Source of the DNA: Aestuariivivens sediminicola
GTDB lineage: Bacteria; Bacteroidota; Bacteroidia; Flavobacteriales; Flavobacteriaceae
NCBI RefSeq assembly: GCF_022662015.1
Contig: NZ_JAKMCM010000001.1
Location: 620,001-684,000 of the forward strand
Direction of reading: 5' to 3'
Length of the DNA: 64,000 nt
Below the pieces are notes generated by a model. The model saw nothing but the letters and a program-made list of their open reading frames with translations, was not told the DNA's origin and ran no database searches. Positions 27,848 through 37,549 of this stretch are shown here, one piece after another; position 1 is the first letter of the stretch; the number at the start of each line of letters is the position of its first letter. Position numbers and translations under genes: made by a program.

Positions 27848-28543
27848 CTAATCTCTACCTCCAAACACCTGGAATGCCCAGTACAGAAGGTTGGCCAATG
27901 CACCAATAGCAGCTACCAGATAGGTTCTGGCCGCCCATTTCAAGGCATCTTGTGAGCCTTGATACTCCTGCTGAGAGACCATGTTCTTGTTTTTTAACCA
28001 GGCCAAAGCACGGTTACTGGCGTCATATTCAACAGGTAGGGTAATAAAACTGAACAAGGTCGCAAAACCCATAAAGGCTACCCCCGCAGCAGCAACCCAC
28101 CAGCCAAGTCCCATACCGGCAGCACCACCAAGTATCAGTCCTCCAATAATCAACCATTGAGACATCCCTGAGGTAACACTGACCACAGGTACCAAGGTAG
28201 AACGCATTTGCAACCAACTGTAAGCTTTGGCATGTTGCACCGCATGACCACATTCGTGAGCAGCGACTGCGGCAGCCGCAGCGTTACGCTGATGATACAC
28301 CGATTCACTTAAATTCACCGTTTTGTTCTTAGGGTTGTAATGGTCGGTTAACTGACCAGGCGTCGAGATCACTTCAACGTCATAAATACCGTGATCCGCC
28401 AACATTTTTTCCGCAATCTCGCGACCACTCATTCCATTTCTCAAATGGACTTTCGAGTATTTTTCGAATTTTCTTTTTAAGGTATTACTTACTGCCCAAC
28501 TCACCAGGGCAATTCCACCAATAATTATATAATATCCTAACAT
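27848..28543 (-). CDS. YugP-type zinc metallopeptidase (membrane)
   Basis: This is a 231-residue membrane protein with the zinc motif HECGH at 96-100 (AAHECGHAVQH). One membrane segment is N-terminal (about 4-20) and more are at about 124-145, 150-170 and near the C-terminus. It matches the YugP / DUF2143-like zinc peptidase family, thought to be inner-membrane proteases. Substrate unknown. Single-gene unit with its own terminator. Confidence 0.85.
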   Translation of the reverse strand: MLGYYIIIGGIALVSWAVSNTLKRKFEKYSKVHLRNGMSGREIAEKMLADHGIYDVEVISTPGQLTDHYNPKNKTVNLSESVYHQRNAAAAAVAAHECGHAVQHAKAYSWLQMRSTLVPVVSVTSGMSQWLIIGGLILGGAAGMGLGWWVAAAGVAFMGFATLFSFITLPVEYDASNRALAWLKNKNMVSQQEYQGSQDALKWAARTYLVAAIGALANLLYWAFQVFGGRD

Positions 28544-28671
28544 ATGTTTTTAAATTTTATAATGAAGTAATATAGCAATAATCGCACCAATTAAAAAAAA
28601 TGAAAGTTTGTCAGTCCTTACGCATTAATATCTCAAAATTCAACATGGGTACTTGGTCCAAAACGGTGCTG

Positions 28672-31629
28672 TCACCCCACGATATTCACTATCTTTCCCG
28701 GTACGACGATTACTTTTTTTGGTGTACGCCCCTGTAGCTGCTCCTGGGTCTTCTGATGGGCCAGAACAGTGGCCTCTATGGCTTCCTTGCTCATATCCAG
28801 TGGTAATTCCAAAGTAAAGCGGAATTTTCCATTAAATGAAATAGGATAATTTTTAGTGCTTTCCACCAAATGTTTTTCCTCGAATATCGGGAAGGGTTCT
28901 GTTGAAATCGACTCCTGATGACCCAATGCCTCCCATAATTCTTCCGCAATATGAGGCGCATAAGGAGATACCAAAATTAAGAGCGGACTTAAAATTTCTC
29001 TGGAATTGCACTTTTGAGACGTAAATTCATTGACCGCAATCATAAAAGTCGAAACGGTGGTATTAAATGAAAAATTCTCAATGTCCTCCTGGACCTTTTT
29101 AATGGTCTTATGAAGGGTTTTCAAATTTGCTTTTGACGCTTCCGAATCTGTTACCCTGAAGCCACTATCATCGTAATACAATCTCCATAGCTTTTTTAAG
29201 AAACTATGAACCCCCGTAATTCCAGCCGTGTTCCATGGTTTGTACTGCTCTAATGGCCCCAGGAACATTTCATATAATCGCAGACTATCGGCACCATACT
29301 GAAGACAAATGTCGTCCGGGTTCACAACGTTATATTTCGACTTCGACATTTTTTCCACATCCCTGTTTACCCTGATAACACCTCTTTTCGACTCCTCCTC
29401 AGTACCTATAAATTGAACATGTTCATAATTATAGTCCTTCATCCATTGTTTAATACCTGAAGCGTCAACCTCATCAGAGGAATTTACAAACTTTACATCC
29501 ACATGAATAGGGTCTAACTGGATATCGGTCAAATCATCACCTGTAAATTGCCGTATCACTGCCAATGCCTCAGATTTACTTTCAGGGTTGTTGTAATCAT
29601 TGTATAACGCCCCCGAGATAAAAAAATCAGGTTTTTCATTAATCCGGTATACAAAGGCGCTTGTCCCCAATATCATGCCTTGATTAATGAGTTTTTTTGC
29701 ATATTCATCGTATGGTACCAGGCCTTTATCGAACATGAATTTTTGCCAAAAACGGGAATAAAGCAAATGTCCCGTAGCATGCTCACTGCCTCCTATGTAT
29801 AAATCGACCTGTTGCCAGTAATTAATAGCCTCCTGCGAAAAGATTTCCTCATCGTTATGCGGATCCATATAGCGATTGAAATATTGCGAGCTCCCTGCCC
29901 AACCTGGCATGGTGTTTAGTTCCAAAGGATAAACGCCATTATCAGCATCTTCCGCTGATCCACTGGAATCCGATTGACACAGCGCATTGGAAACAACTTT
30001 GTGGTTTATGGTATCCCAAGACCAAACCGTGGCATTTCCCAGTGGTGGTTCACCGGTTTCAGTAGGCAGGTATTTTTCAACCTCAGGCAAGGTTATGGGT
30101 AAGTATTGCGCGTCGATCATCTGCGGCATTCCATTAACGTAATACACCGGGAAGGGCTCACCCCAATACCGTTGGCGACTAAACACCGCATCGCGCAACC
30201 TGTAATTCGTTTTGCCTTCGCCCTGACCCAGATGTTCCAATGCTTCAATGACTTTTCGGGTTGCATTTTCATAGTTTAGACCGTTAAGGAAATCACTGTT
30301 GGCTATAATGGTGTTCTCTTTATCGACAAAGGCCTCTTTTGAAATATCAACGCCTTCAAAAATGTTCGGAATGGGAATATTAAAATGTTTTGCAAAATCA
30401 TAATCACGCTGATCACCACATGGTACGCTCATCACCGCACCGGTCCCATAACCTGCCAGCACATAATCTCCAATCCAAATAGGAATCGGTTTCCTGGTGA
30501 AAGGATGTTCAGCATAAGCTCCTGTAAACGCCCCCGTAACGGTCTTTACATCGGCCATGCGATCGCGTTCACTGCGCCTGGCTGTGGCGGCAATGTAGGC
30601 CTCAACTTCAGCCTTCTGTTCTGGCGTTGTAATCTGAGCTACGAGTTCATGCTCCGGCGCCAATGTCATAAAACTCACACCAAATATGGTGTCGGGTCGG
30701 GTAGTGAATACCGATATCACCAGAGATTCTTGGCCACCCTGCTCAGCCGGAAGGACGGGGAACACCACACGCGCTCCAACCGACTTACCAATCCAATTGC
30801 GCTGGCTTTCCTTGAGGGAATCGGTCCAGTCAATGGTTTCCAAGCCCTGAAGTAAGCGTTCTGCATAAGCAGAAATACGCATACTCCACTGGGTCATTTT
30901 TTTACGTATAACCGGGTGCCCTCCGCGTTCAGAAACCCCATTCACAATTTCATCATTTGCCAAAACAGTTCCCAGTGCCGGGCACCAGTTCACTTCGGTT
31001 TCAGCAAGATAAGTCAGCCGGTATTGCAATAAAATACGCTGCTGCTGTTCAGAGGAAAAGGCATTCCATTCATCTGCTGTAAACGTGGCAACAGCATCAT
31101 CGCAAGCCGCAGAAACACCGGCATTACCCTCAGCTTCGAAGCGTTTGATCAATTCCGAAATGTCTTCAGCTTTATCTTCTTTCTTGTTATACCATGAATT
31201 GAACAGTTGAATGAAAATCCATTGGGTCCATTTGTAGTATTTAGGGTCCGAAGTTCGGACTTCGCGTGACCAATCGAATGAAAAACCGATTTGATCCAGC
31301 TGACGCCTATAGGTCTTAATATTTTCTTCGGTGGTAATAGCAGGGTGCTGCCCCGTTTGAATGGCATACTGCTCTGCAGGTAAACCAAAGCTGTCATAGC
31401 CTTGCGGGTGCAATACATTAAAGCCCTGATGGCGCTTATAGCGGGCATAAATATCGGAGGCTATATAGCCCAGCGGATGTCCGACATGCAGCCCTGCGCC
31501 ACTCGGATATGGGAACATGTCCAACACATAGTACTTCGGCTTATCACTGTGATTTTCGGCCTTAAAGGTTTCATTCTTGGCCCAATACGCCTGCCATTTA
31601 GCTTCTATATCGTTGAAATTGTATCTCAT
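28672..31629 (-). CDS. leuS: Leucyl-tRNA synthetase
   Basis: This large class I synthetase of 985 residues from ATG 31629 charges tRNA-Leu and edits mischarged products. The HIGH motif is HVGH at 48-51 in GLHVGHPLGY; the KMSKS loop KMSKSKYN is near 756-760. The CP1 editing domain carries VFTTRPDTIFGVSF and the TGAVMSVP region. An insertion after the N-terminal catalytic part (about 160-215, acid-rich) is not in E. coli LeuRS and may be lineage-specific. A TTG 12 bases upstream was rejected in favour of the ATG. Confidence 0.97.
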   Translation of the reverse strand: MRYNFNDIEAKWQAYWAKNETFKAENHSDKPKYYVLDMFPYPSGAGLHVGHPLGYIASDIYARYKRHQGFNVLHPQGYDSFGLPAEQYAIQTGQHPAITTEENIKTYRRQLDQIGFSFDWSREVRTSDPKYYKWTQWIFIQLFNSWYNKKEDKAEDISELIKRFEAEGNAGVSAACDDAVATFTADEWNAFSSEQQQRILLQYRLTYLAETEVNWCPALGTVLANDEIVNGVSERGGHPVIRKKMTQWSMRISAYAERLLQGLETIDWTDSLKESQRNWIGKSVGARVVFPVLPAEQGGQESLVISVFTTRPDTIFGVSFMTLAPEHELVAQITTPEQKAEVEAYIAATARRSERDRMADVKTVTGAFTGAYAEHPFTRKPIPIWIGDYVLAGYGTGAVMSVPCGDQRDYDFAKHFNIPIPNIFEGVDISKEAFVDKENTIIANSDFLNGLNYENATRKVIEALEHLGQGEGKTNYRLRDAVFSRQRYWGEPFPVYYVNGMPQMIDAQYLPITLPEVEKYLPTETGEPPLGNATVWSWDTINHKVVSNALCQSDSSGSAEDADNGVYPLELNTMPGWAGSSQYFNRYMDPHNDEEIFSQEAINYWQQVDLYIGGSEHATGHLLYSRFWQKFMFDKGLVPYDEYAKKLINQGMILGTSAFVYRINEKPDFFISGALYNDYNNPESKSEALAVIRQFTGDDLTDIQLDPIHVDVKFVNSSDEVDASGIKQWMKDYNYEHVQFIGTEEESKRGVIRVNRDVEKMSKSKYNVVNPDDICLQYGADSLRLYEMFLGPLEQYKPWNTAGITGVHSFLKKLWRLYYDDSGFRVTDSEASKANLKTLHKTIKKVQEDIENFSFNTTVSTFMIAVNEFTSQKCNSREILSPLLILVSPYAPHIAEELWEALGHQESISTEPFPIFEEKHLVESTKNYPISFNGKFRFTLELPLDMSKEAIEATVLAHQKTQEQLQGRTPKKVIVVPGKIVNIVG

Positions 31630-31681
31630 AATTTTAGCCAACCGTTAACTCTTAAGCTTTTTAAAGGTTCATTCTTCGAAG

Positions 31682-31733
31682 GTGCAATCAAAATCCGCTT
31701 TTAATGGCCTTACCACTTGCGTAAAGATTGCAC
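31682..31733 (-). promoter_or_regulatory. Inverted repeat in the leuS leader
   Basis: GTGCAATC (31682-31689) and GATTGCAC (31726-31733) form an eight-base perfect pair around a 36-base loop in the leuS 5' leader. It may be a leader structure; no poly-T terminator follows. Confidence 0.3.
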
Positions 31734-31766
31734 ATGCCTCCCCGGGGAAGGACAATTTTAAAGTGG

Positions 31767-31774
31767 CAAATTTA
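31767..31774 (-). promoter_or_regulatory. -7 box for leuS
   Basis: TAAATTTG on the minus strand is a perfect TAnnTTTG match about 138 bases upstream of the leuS ATG, giving a leader of about 130 bases that holds the inverted repeat above. Confidence 0.4.
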
Positions 31775-31846
31775 CGCTTTAAAAACTAACTGGAAAACCT
31801 TTGGTTTTATTTAATACCGGGTTTATGAACCAAAAAGTCATTTTGT

Positions 31847-32809
31847 ATGATAATAGCCTTATTTTTACCCTGTTTTGAAAACCAAACCTCTGTGATCGCA
31901 AATACGCTTAAAGCTCATTTGGCCTTATTGGGTGCAAATCTCATTTACGGCTTCAATTATATTATTGCAAAGGGTATTATGCCGCATAAAATAAATGCCT
32001 CTGCATTTGTATTTATACGCCTTTTTTGTGGCACCATCCTGTTTTGGATAGTTAAGTCTGCCATAAAAGAAAAAGTGGCCAAAAAGGATATGCTTCGCTT
32101 AGTGCTTTGTGGTCTGTTGGGCGCTGCCGCCAATCAGTTGCTGTTTTTTAATGGCCTTAGCCTCACCTCACCCATAGATGCCTCTATTATAATGACCTCC
32201 ACGCCCATCTTGGTGCTGGCATTTAGCGCCCTTATTCTAGATGAAAGATTGACTTATTTCAAACTATTGGGTACAATGCTTGCAGGTGTCGGTGCCATAG
32301 TCTTAATTGTACATGGGAATCGATCGGCCGGTACAAGTTCACTCCTGGGGAATATGCTTGTTTTCTTGAATGCCACAGCTTATGCCCTGTATTTGATAAC
32401 GGTAAAACCACTAATGAAAAAATATAACCCACTCACCTTGATCAGCTGGGTATTTTTATATGGTTTTATTTTTATGCTGCCCTTTGGCCTGCCGGAAATT
32501 ATAACGACCTCTTTTAAGGACTTTACCATCAGCACCATTTTGGCCATTGGATTTGTTGTTGTTTTCACGACCTTTTTCGCGTACCTGTTCAACATATATG
32601 CACTTAAGTATGTGTCTCCATCCGTTAATAGCAGCTATATCTACCTGCAACCGGTTGTGAATTTTGTGATCGTGAGTGTATACGCTGCACTTATCACCAA
32701 CAGCGTGTATTCACAAGATATCGATATCGTAAAAATCATGAGCTGTATTTTGGTAATTACCGGCGTATATTTGGTCAGTAAAACGGGAAGACAGAAGTCC
32801 TTACTTTAG
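31847..32809 (+). CDS. EamA/DMT-family transporter
   Basis: This is a 320-residue permease with ten predicted membrane helices in two EamA repeats. The first repeat ends with the loop SPIDASIIMTSTPILVLAFSA, and the second contains TPSVNSSYI-like YVSPSVNSSYIYLQP. DMT-family members export or import amino acids, nucleotides or metabolites; substrate unknown. The ATG at 31847 puts 20-odd extra residues ahead of the first helix; the true start could be slightly downstream. Diverges from leuS. Confidence 0.85.
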   Translation: MIIALFLPCFENQTSVIANTLKAHLALLGANLIYGFNYIIAKGIMPHKINASAFVFIRLFCGTILFWIVKSAIKEKVAKKDMLRLVLCGLLGAAANQLLFFNGLSLTSPIDASIIMTSTPILVLAFSALILDERLTYFKLLGTMLAGVGAIVLIVHGNRSAGTSSLLGNMLVFLNATAYALYLITVKPLMKKYNPLTLISWVFLYGFIFMLPFGLPEIITTSFKDFTISTILAIGFVVVFTTFFAYLFNIYALKYVSPSVNSSYIYLQPVVNFVIVSVYAALITNSVYSQDIDIVKIMSCILVITGVYLVSKTGRQKSLL

Positions 32810-32846
32810 ATATTGACAACAAATCTAAAAGTTTAGACGTTGTACA

Positions 32847-32878
32847 TTGAAACACTTGAGAAACTTTATTACTTTTAC
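32847..32878 (+). promoter_or_regulatory. Promoter for ftsX
   Basis: TTG at 32847-32849 and TACTTTTA at 32870-32877 are separated by 20 bases, fitting the Bacteroidota TTG/TAnnTTTG pattern with one mismatch in the -7 box. The transcript would start about 15 bases before the chosen ATG. Confidence 0.45.
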
Positions 32879-32896
32879 GCGCAAACCCAATCTCTT

Positions 32897-33775
32897 ATGA
32901 GTTCTTCTTTTGAAAAACATCAAAGGCGTCGGCTTATCTCTTCCTATTTTTCGGTGGTACTGAGTATTGCTCTGGTCTTGTTTTTACTCGGATTATTGGG
33001 TATGCTGGTACTGAATGCGAAAAAAGTTTCTGATCATTTTAAGGAACAGGTGGTATTGACCATTTACTTGAAAGATTCTGCGAAGGAAGTGGAAACAAAT
33101 CAGCTTAAAACGAGTTTGGCCATGGCAGATTATGTAAAGTCCACCGAATATGTTTCAAAGGAGCAAGCCGCAGAATTTATGAAAGCTGAAAACGGTGAAG
33201 ACTTTATGGATTTTGTAGGCTATAATCCTTTACAAAATTCAATAGACGTTCATTTAAAAGCGGACTTTGTGACTTCGGAACAATTGGAAAAAATAGCCAT
33301 TGAGGCTATGAACAAGAATTTTGTCGATGAGGTGAGCTATGATAGCGATTTGGTGAATTTAATGAACAACAATGTTCAGAAAATAAGTTTTTGGGTTTTA
33401 ATAATAAGTGGCATTTTTACCGTTATCGCTGTTCTACTGATTAACAGTTCCATAAGACTGTCCGTGTATTCGAAACGCTTTACTATCAAAACCATGCAGA
33501 TGGTTGGGGCTACAAAACAGTTCATTCGCCGACCTTTTGTTTGGAAAAGTGTTCGATTGGGTATCATAGGTGCTGTCCTGGCATTGGCAGGGATGGCCGT
33601 GGTCCTGTATTATCTCAACAGAACATTCGTAGAACTAGGACTTTTAAATAACCCCTTATTGATAAGTTTGCTTTTTGTTCTGATTTTTTTGTTGGGTATT
33701 GTGATTACCTGGGTAAGCACCCATTTTGCCACGCAGCGATTTTTGAATTTAAAAACAGATGACCTTTACTATTGA
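32897..33775 (+). CDS. ftsX: Cell-division permease FtsX
   Basis: This is the integral-membrane partner of the FtsE ATPase, which activates septal peptidoglycan hydrolases. It has about 292 residues from ATG 32897; the TTG at 32840 was rejected because the promoter lies between. Four helices are seen (about 20-40, 168-190, 220-240 and 260-282), with a periplasmic domain between the first two, the usual FtsX order. FtsE is not in this window. DUF3098, uppP and truB follow, a set often linked in Bacteroidota. Confidence 0.9.
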   Translation: MSSSFEKHQRRRLISSYFSVVLSIALVLFLLGLLGMLVLNAKKVSDHFKEQVVLTIYLKDSAKEVETNQLKTSLAMADYVKSTEYVSKEQAAEFMKAENGEDFMDFVGYNPLQNSIDVHLKADFVTSEQLEKIAIEAMNKNFVDEVSYDSDLVNLMNNNVQKISFWVLIISGIFTVIAVLLINSSIRLSVYSKRFTIKTMQMVGATKQFIRRPFVWKSVRLGIIGAVLALAGMAVVLYYLNRTFVELGLLNNPLLISLLFVLIFLLGIVITWVSTHFATQRFLNLKTDDLYY

Positions 33776-33907
33776 TCTTACTATTGGTGTTGTAATGATC
33801 CCACGATCCTCCTGAACCAACAGCACCTCCTTTTTTTAATTTTAAAAGGCCATTAAGACATCTGTTTTAAATAAAACCGTTACTTTGCAATATGAGCATT
33901 AAAGATT

Positions 33908-34162
33908 ATGGGAGAAAAAAAACGTAAAGACAAGGTCAAACCAACCTTTGTTTTCGGTAAGAAAAACTACAAGTTTATGTTTATAGGTTTAGCCTGTATT
34001 GCACTGGGATTCATATTAATGTCCGGGGGCGGAAGCGACGATCCCAATGTGTTTAATCCTGAAATCTTCTCATGGCGACGTATACGGTTAGCGCCTACAT
34101 TGGTGCTCATCGGGTTTGGTATTCAGGTTTATGCGATACTATTAAATCCCGAAAAGGACTGA
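33908..34162 (+). CDS. DUF3098 small membrane protein
   Basis: This is an 84-residue protein with two membrane helices (about 23-40 and 60-75) separated by GGGSDDPNVFNPEIFSWRR, a DUF3098 hallmark. The N-terminus is very basic (MGEKKRKDKVK) and would stay in the cytoplasm. Function unknown; it sits beside ftsX and near uppP, so an envelope or division link is likely. A TTACTTTGC-type box is upstream. Confidence 0.8.
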   Translation: MGEKKRKDKVKPTFVFGKKNYKFMFIGLACIALGFILMSGGGSDDPNVFNPEIFSWRRIRLAPTLVLIGFGIQVYAILLNPEKD

Positions 34163-34184
34163 GTTTGTCCTTTTGGCTCAACGA

Positions 34185-35309
34185 TCAGATTAAATTTTTG
34201 GCAAACCGCTCTGCCATTTCCCTTAAGTAGTACGAACTGTTTGCCATGGCATCTTCGATATCCCTGGCGTAATTCATAACCGCATCTGTGTAATGTATTC
34301 CCAGCGTTTTTGCCTGATCCGGATCTAAATCGACGGCGCCGCATAAGGCGGCAATTTTAATGCCCTTCACCTCAGCCGAGGCCTTCACGCCTTGAATGGT
34401 TTTACCGGACAGCGTTTGTCCATCCAATCGTCCTTCACCTGTAATGATCCAACTGGCATCTTCTATTCCCGTATCAAATTGCGCCAGATCCTTAACAAGG
34501 TCAATCCCCGGTTGCAAGGTGCCATTCAAAAACAGCTTTGATGCAATTCCCATACCACCGGCGGCTCCGGCACCTTTTACAGACTGTGCATCGACTCCGA
34601 ACTGGCGTTTCAGAACAAGAGAAAAACATTTTAAACCCTTATCCAAAAGTTTGATATCATCTTCAGACGCCCCTTTTTGTCGGCCATATACCTGGGCTGC
34701 ACCATTTTCACCATACAAGGGATTTGTTACGTCACAGGCTATTTTAAATTCAACCTCGTTCAGTTTAGGATGTATTTGAGACATCTCTATTCTGGAAATA
34801 GCAGCTAATTGCGCCCCAATGGGTTTCACTTCCCTGTCATTGTTATCCAAAAAGCGATATCCCAAAGCCGTGGCCATACCAATACCGCAGTCATTGGTCG
34901 CACTTCCACCAATGCCCAAAAGGATGTGTTTGGCTCCTCTATTTACAGCATCCCTAATTAATTCGCCAGTTCCCAGGGTAGTGGCATTTTTACAATCAAA
35001 TGTTTCCGGCTTTAGAATCTTTAATCCCGATGCCTCGGCCATTTCAATGAATGCCGTCCTTGTTTTCTCAGAATAGAAGTAAGTCGCCTCAACAGGCTGA
35101 AAAAAAGGATTGCTCACCTGAATGTGAAATGTTTCACCATTCAAATAATAATTCACAACTTCAATAGTACCGTCGCCTCCATCCGCCAAAGGTAATTTTA
35201 TAATAGTAACATCTTCTTTTACCCTTTGTATCCCCTCCTCAACAGCATTGCAAAATTGTCCTGCAGTTAAAGACCCTTTAAACTTATCGGGCGCTATTAC
35301 AATTCTCAT
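34185..35309 (-). CDS. Glycerate kinase
   Basis: This kinase of 374 residues from ATG 35309 phosphorylates D-glycerate (GarK/GlxK type, making 2-phosphoglycerate). The N-terminus MRIVIAPDKFKGSLTA is the family signature; LADGGDGT, GGSATNDCGIGMA and GAAGGMGI also match. An upstream ATG-like extension was rejected. It is divergent from a GntP-type permease 43 bases away, forming a glycerate-use unit inserted in the ftsX-uppP region. No regulator gene is present. Confidence 0.93.
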   Translation of the reverse strand: MRIVIAPDKFKGSLTAGQFCNAVEEGIQRVKEDVTIIKLPLADGGDGTIEVVNYYLNGETFHIQVSNPFFQPVEATYFYSEKTRTAFIEMAEASGLKILKPETFDCKNATTLGTGELIRDAVNRGAKHILLGIGGSATNDCGIGMATALGYRFLDNNDREVKPIGAQLAAISRIEMSQIHPKLNEVEFKIACDVTNPLYGENGAAQVYGRQKGASEDDIKLLDKGLKCFSLVLKRQFGVDAQSVKGAGAAGGMGIASKLFLNGTLQPGIDLVKDLAQFDTGIEDASWIITGEGRLDGQTLSGKTIQGVKASAEVKGIKIAALCGAVDLDPDQAKTLGIHYTDAVMNYARDIEDAMANSSYYLREMAERFAKNLI

Positions 35310-35352
35310 AAATGTAATTTTAGTACTTTTAGTTCTATCAAATATACGTATT

Positions 35353-36687
35353 ATGGAAATTTTAGTAACCCTGGTCATTGTGGTTATCGCGATGGTTGTG
35401 GCCGCCTCAAAGTACAAATTCCATCCCTTTTTATCCTTGATTTTAGCTGCTCTTGTTATTGGATTCGTCGGCGGACTTAATGAAGAAGAACTGACCTATG
35501 CCCTGACAAGCGGGTTTGGTAAAACCCTGTCGAGCATTGGCATTATCATTGCCTTCGGATCGATTATAGGTGCTTATCTGGAAAAAAGTGGGAGCGCCAA
35601 AGCCATGGGTGACTGGGCTTTGAAAACCATCGGTAAAAGTCGGTCGGTACTGGCCATGAATATCACTGGATTTGTGGTTTCCATACCCGTGTATTGCGAT
35701 TCGGGATTCATTATCCTGTCCTCATTGAATAAAGCTATAAGCAAGCGCACCAAAATACCGATGGTCGTCCTGGCTGTGGCATTAGCAGCAGGATTGTATA
35801 CGGCTCATGTGTTCGTGCCTCCTACTCCGGGTCCGCTGGCGGCCACTGCGGCCTTAGATGCCGATTTGGGCATGGTTATTATCCTGGGGCTTGCCGTTGC
35901 CTTTCCCGTTTCCTTGGTCGGATATTTCTGGTCAAAATTTTTACAACGACGTTACAGTTACAGCCCTGACAACGATAGCCAAAAAACGAAGATAACCGCA
36001 TCTGAAAATGAAAAACCACCCAAAACCAGGTCTACCTTTATGCCTATAATTATCCCCATTATTTTAATTGCCCTGAAATCGGTTTCCAACTATCCCACCC
36101 ATCCGTTTGGTGAAGGCCTGGTTTCTAAGATTATTAATTTTATCGGTAACCCGGTAATCGCTCTGTTGGTTGGTGTTTTTCTTGCCTTTACCTTAAAAAA
36201 GAAGGTCAAGGAGGCGACGCATTACGACTGGGTGACCAGTGGCTTAAAAGAAGCGGGAATCATTATTCTTATAACCGGAGCGGGAGGTGCTTTCGGTGCT
36301 GTTTTACAAGCCACAGGAATTGGCGACATTATCGGGAACACCTTTTCTGATATCAACCTCGGCCTATTTTTACCCTTTTTAATTGCGGCCATTTTAAAAA
36401 CAGCTCAAGGATCTTCAACGGTATCCATCATTACAACCGCTGCCATTATGGCCCCAGTATTAGAATCTTTCGAGCTGGCTTCACCATTGGGAAGAACATT
36501 AACTGTGCTTGCCATAGGTTCAGGAGCCATGACCGTATCGCATCTAAATGATAGTTTTTTCTGGGTCGTAGCTCAATTTTCTGGAATGAATACAGCAACC
36601 GCCTTAAAAACCCAAACGGTCTCTACTATGCTTCAAGGGTTTTTTGGAATACTTTTAATCATGACCATTGGTTGGCTATTTATTTGA
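35353..36687 (+). CDS. GntP-family permease (probable glycerate uptake)
   Basis: This is a 444-residue permease of the gluconate:H+ symporter family with about 12-14 helices. Motifs include GFGKTLSSIGIIIAFGSIIG, SIPVYCDSGFIIL and FVPPTPGPLAATAAL, all characteristic of GntP. Its divergent neighbour is glycerate kinase, so glycerate is the best substrate guess, with gluconate the alternative. The ATG at 35353 was chosen because the upstream frame runs through the start of the kinase gene. Confidence 0.88.
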   Translation: MEILVTLVIVVIAMVVAASKYKFHPFLSLILAALVIGFVGGLNEEELTYALTSGFGKTLSSIGIIIAFGSIIGAYLEKSGSAKAMGDWALKTIGKSRSVLAMNITGFVVSIPVYCDSGFIILSSLNKAISKRTKIPMVVLAVALAAGLYTAHVFVPPTPGPLAATAALDADLGMVIILGLAVAFPVSLVGYFWSKFLQRRYSYSPDNDSQKTKITASENEKPPKTRSTFMPIIIPIILIALKSVSNYPTHPFGEGLVSKIINFIGNPVIALLVGVFLAFTLKKKVKEATHYDWVTSGLKEAGIIILITGAGGAFGAVLQATGIGDIIGNTFSDINLGLFLPFLIAAILKTAQGSSTVSIITTAAIMAPVLESFELASPLGRTLTVLAIGSGAMTVSHLNDSFFWVVAQFSGMNTATALKTQTVSTMLQGFFGILLIMTIGWLFI

Positions 36688-36744
36688 TTCGATTTTTATG
36701 CGCCCTGATTATGTTTAGACATCATGATTAGCTATTTTTACCCC

Positions 36745-37539
36745 ATGGATATAATTGATTCGATCATTCTTGGAATCGTTCAGGGGCTCACTGAATTTCT
36801 ACCGGTTTCGTCCAGTGGACATTTAGAGCTGGGAAAAGCCATTTTAGGTGACCAAACGGTCCCCGAAGAACGTTTACTCTTTACGGTAGTTTTACACTTT
36901 GCAACGGCCTTAAGCACCATTGTTGTTTTCAGAAAGGATATCGTTATGCTTTTAAAAGGAGCCTTGAAGTTTAAATGGAATGATGATTTACAGTTCATTA
37001 TGAAGATCGCAGTTTCCATGATTCCGGCAGTTGTTATTGGTGTTTATTTTGAAACGGAACTGGAACAGCTTTTTGGCGGTCAGATCCTGTTGGTGGGCTT
37101 CATGCTCATAGTTACGGCTCTGCTCTTGTTTTTAGCTGATAAATCGAAAAACACCACGAAATCCGTTTCATTTAAAAATGCCTTTGTAATTGGAATTTCA
37201 CAGGCCATAGCCATGCTTCCCGGCATTTCAAGATCGGGTGCAACCATTTCGACTTCGGTACTGTTGGGAAATGACAAAACCAAGGCAGCTCGATTTTCGT
37301 TCTTAATGGTGGTGCCTCTTATATTTGGTAAGATTGCCAAGGATGTTTTGAGTGGTGAAATTTCCGCTGCGAACCAAAACTTTACGGTCTTAAGCATTGG
37401 GTTCATCGCTGCTTTCGTCTCAGGACTGTTTGCCTGCACCTGGATGATTGCCTTAGTTAAAAAAAGCAAATTAACGTATTTTGCCGTGTACTGTTTCATT
37501 GTAGGCTTAATTGCCATTGGAATTTCCATTTTTAAATAG
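36745..37539 (+). CDS. uppP: Undecaprenyl-diphosphatase
   Basis: This inner-membrane enzyme recycles undecaprenyl pyrophosphate for cell-wall synthesis and confers bacitracin tolerance. It has 264 residues from the ATG at 36745; an ATG at 36724 would add seven. The family motifs GLTEFLPVSSSGHLEL (about 14-29) and PGISRSGATISTSVLLG (C-terminal half) carry the catalytic residues. It is followed 10 bases later by truB. Confident. Confidence 0.95.
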   Translation: MDIIDSIILGIVQGLTEFLPVSSSGHLELGKAILGDQTVPEERLLFTVVLHFATALSTIVVFRKDIVMLLKGALKFKWNDDLQFIMKIAVSMIPAVVIGVYFETELEQLFGGQILLVGFMLIVTALLLFLADKSKNTTKSVSFKNAFVIGISQAIAMLPGISRSGATISTSVLLGNDKTKAARFSFLMVVPLIFGKIAKDVLSGEISAANQNFTVLSIGFIAAFVSGLFACTWMIALVKKSKLTYFAVYCFIVGLIAIGISIFK

Positions 37540-37549
37540 AACTTAAACT

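Noticed and set aside
30385-30855. 156-codon plus-strand ORF inside leuS
   Set aside because: Antisense shadow of a well-supported synthetase with no recognisable features.
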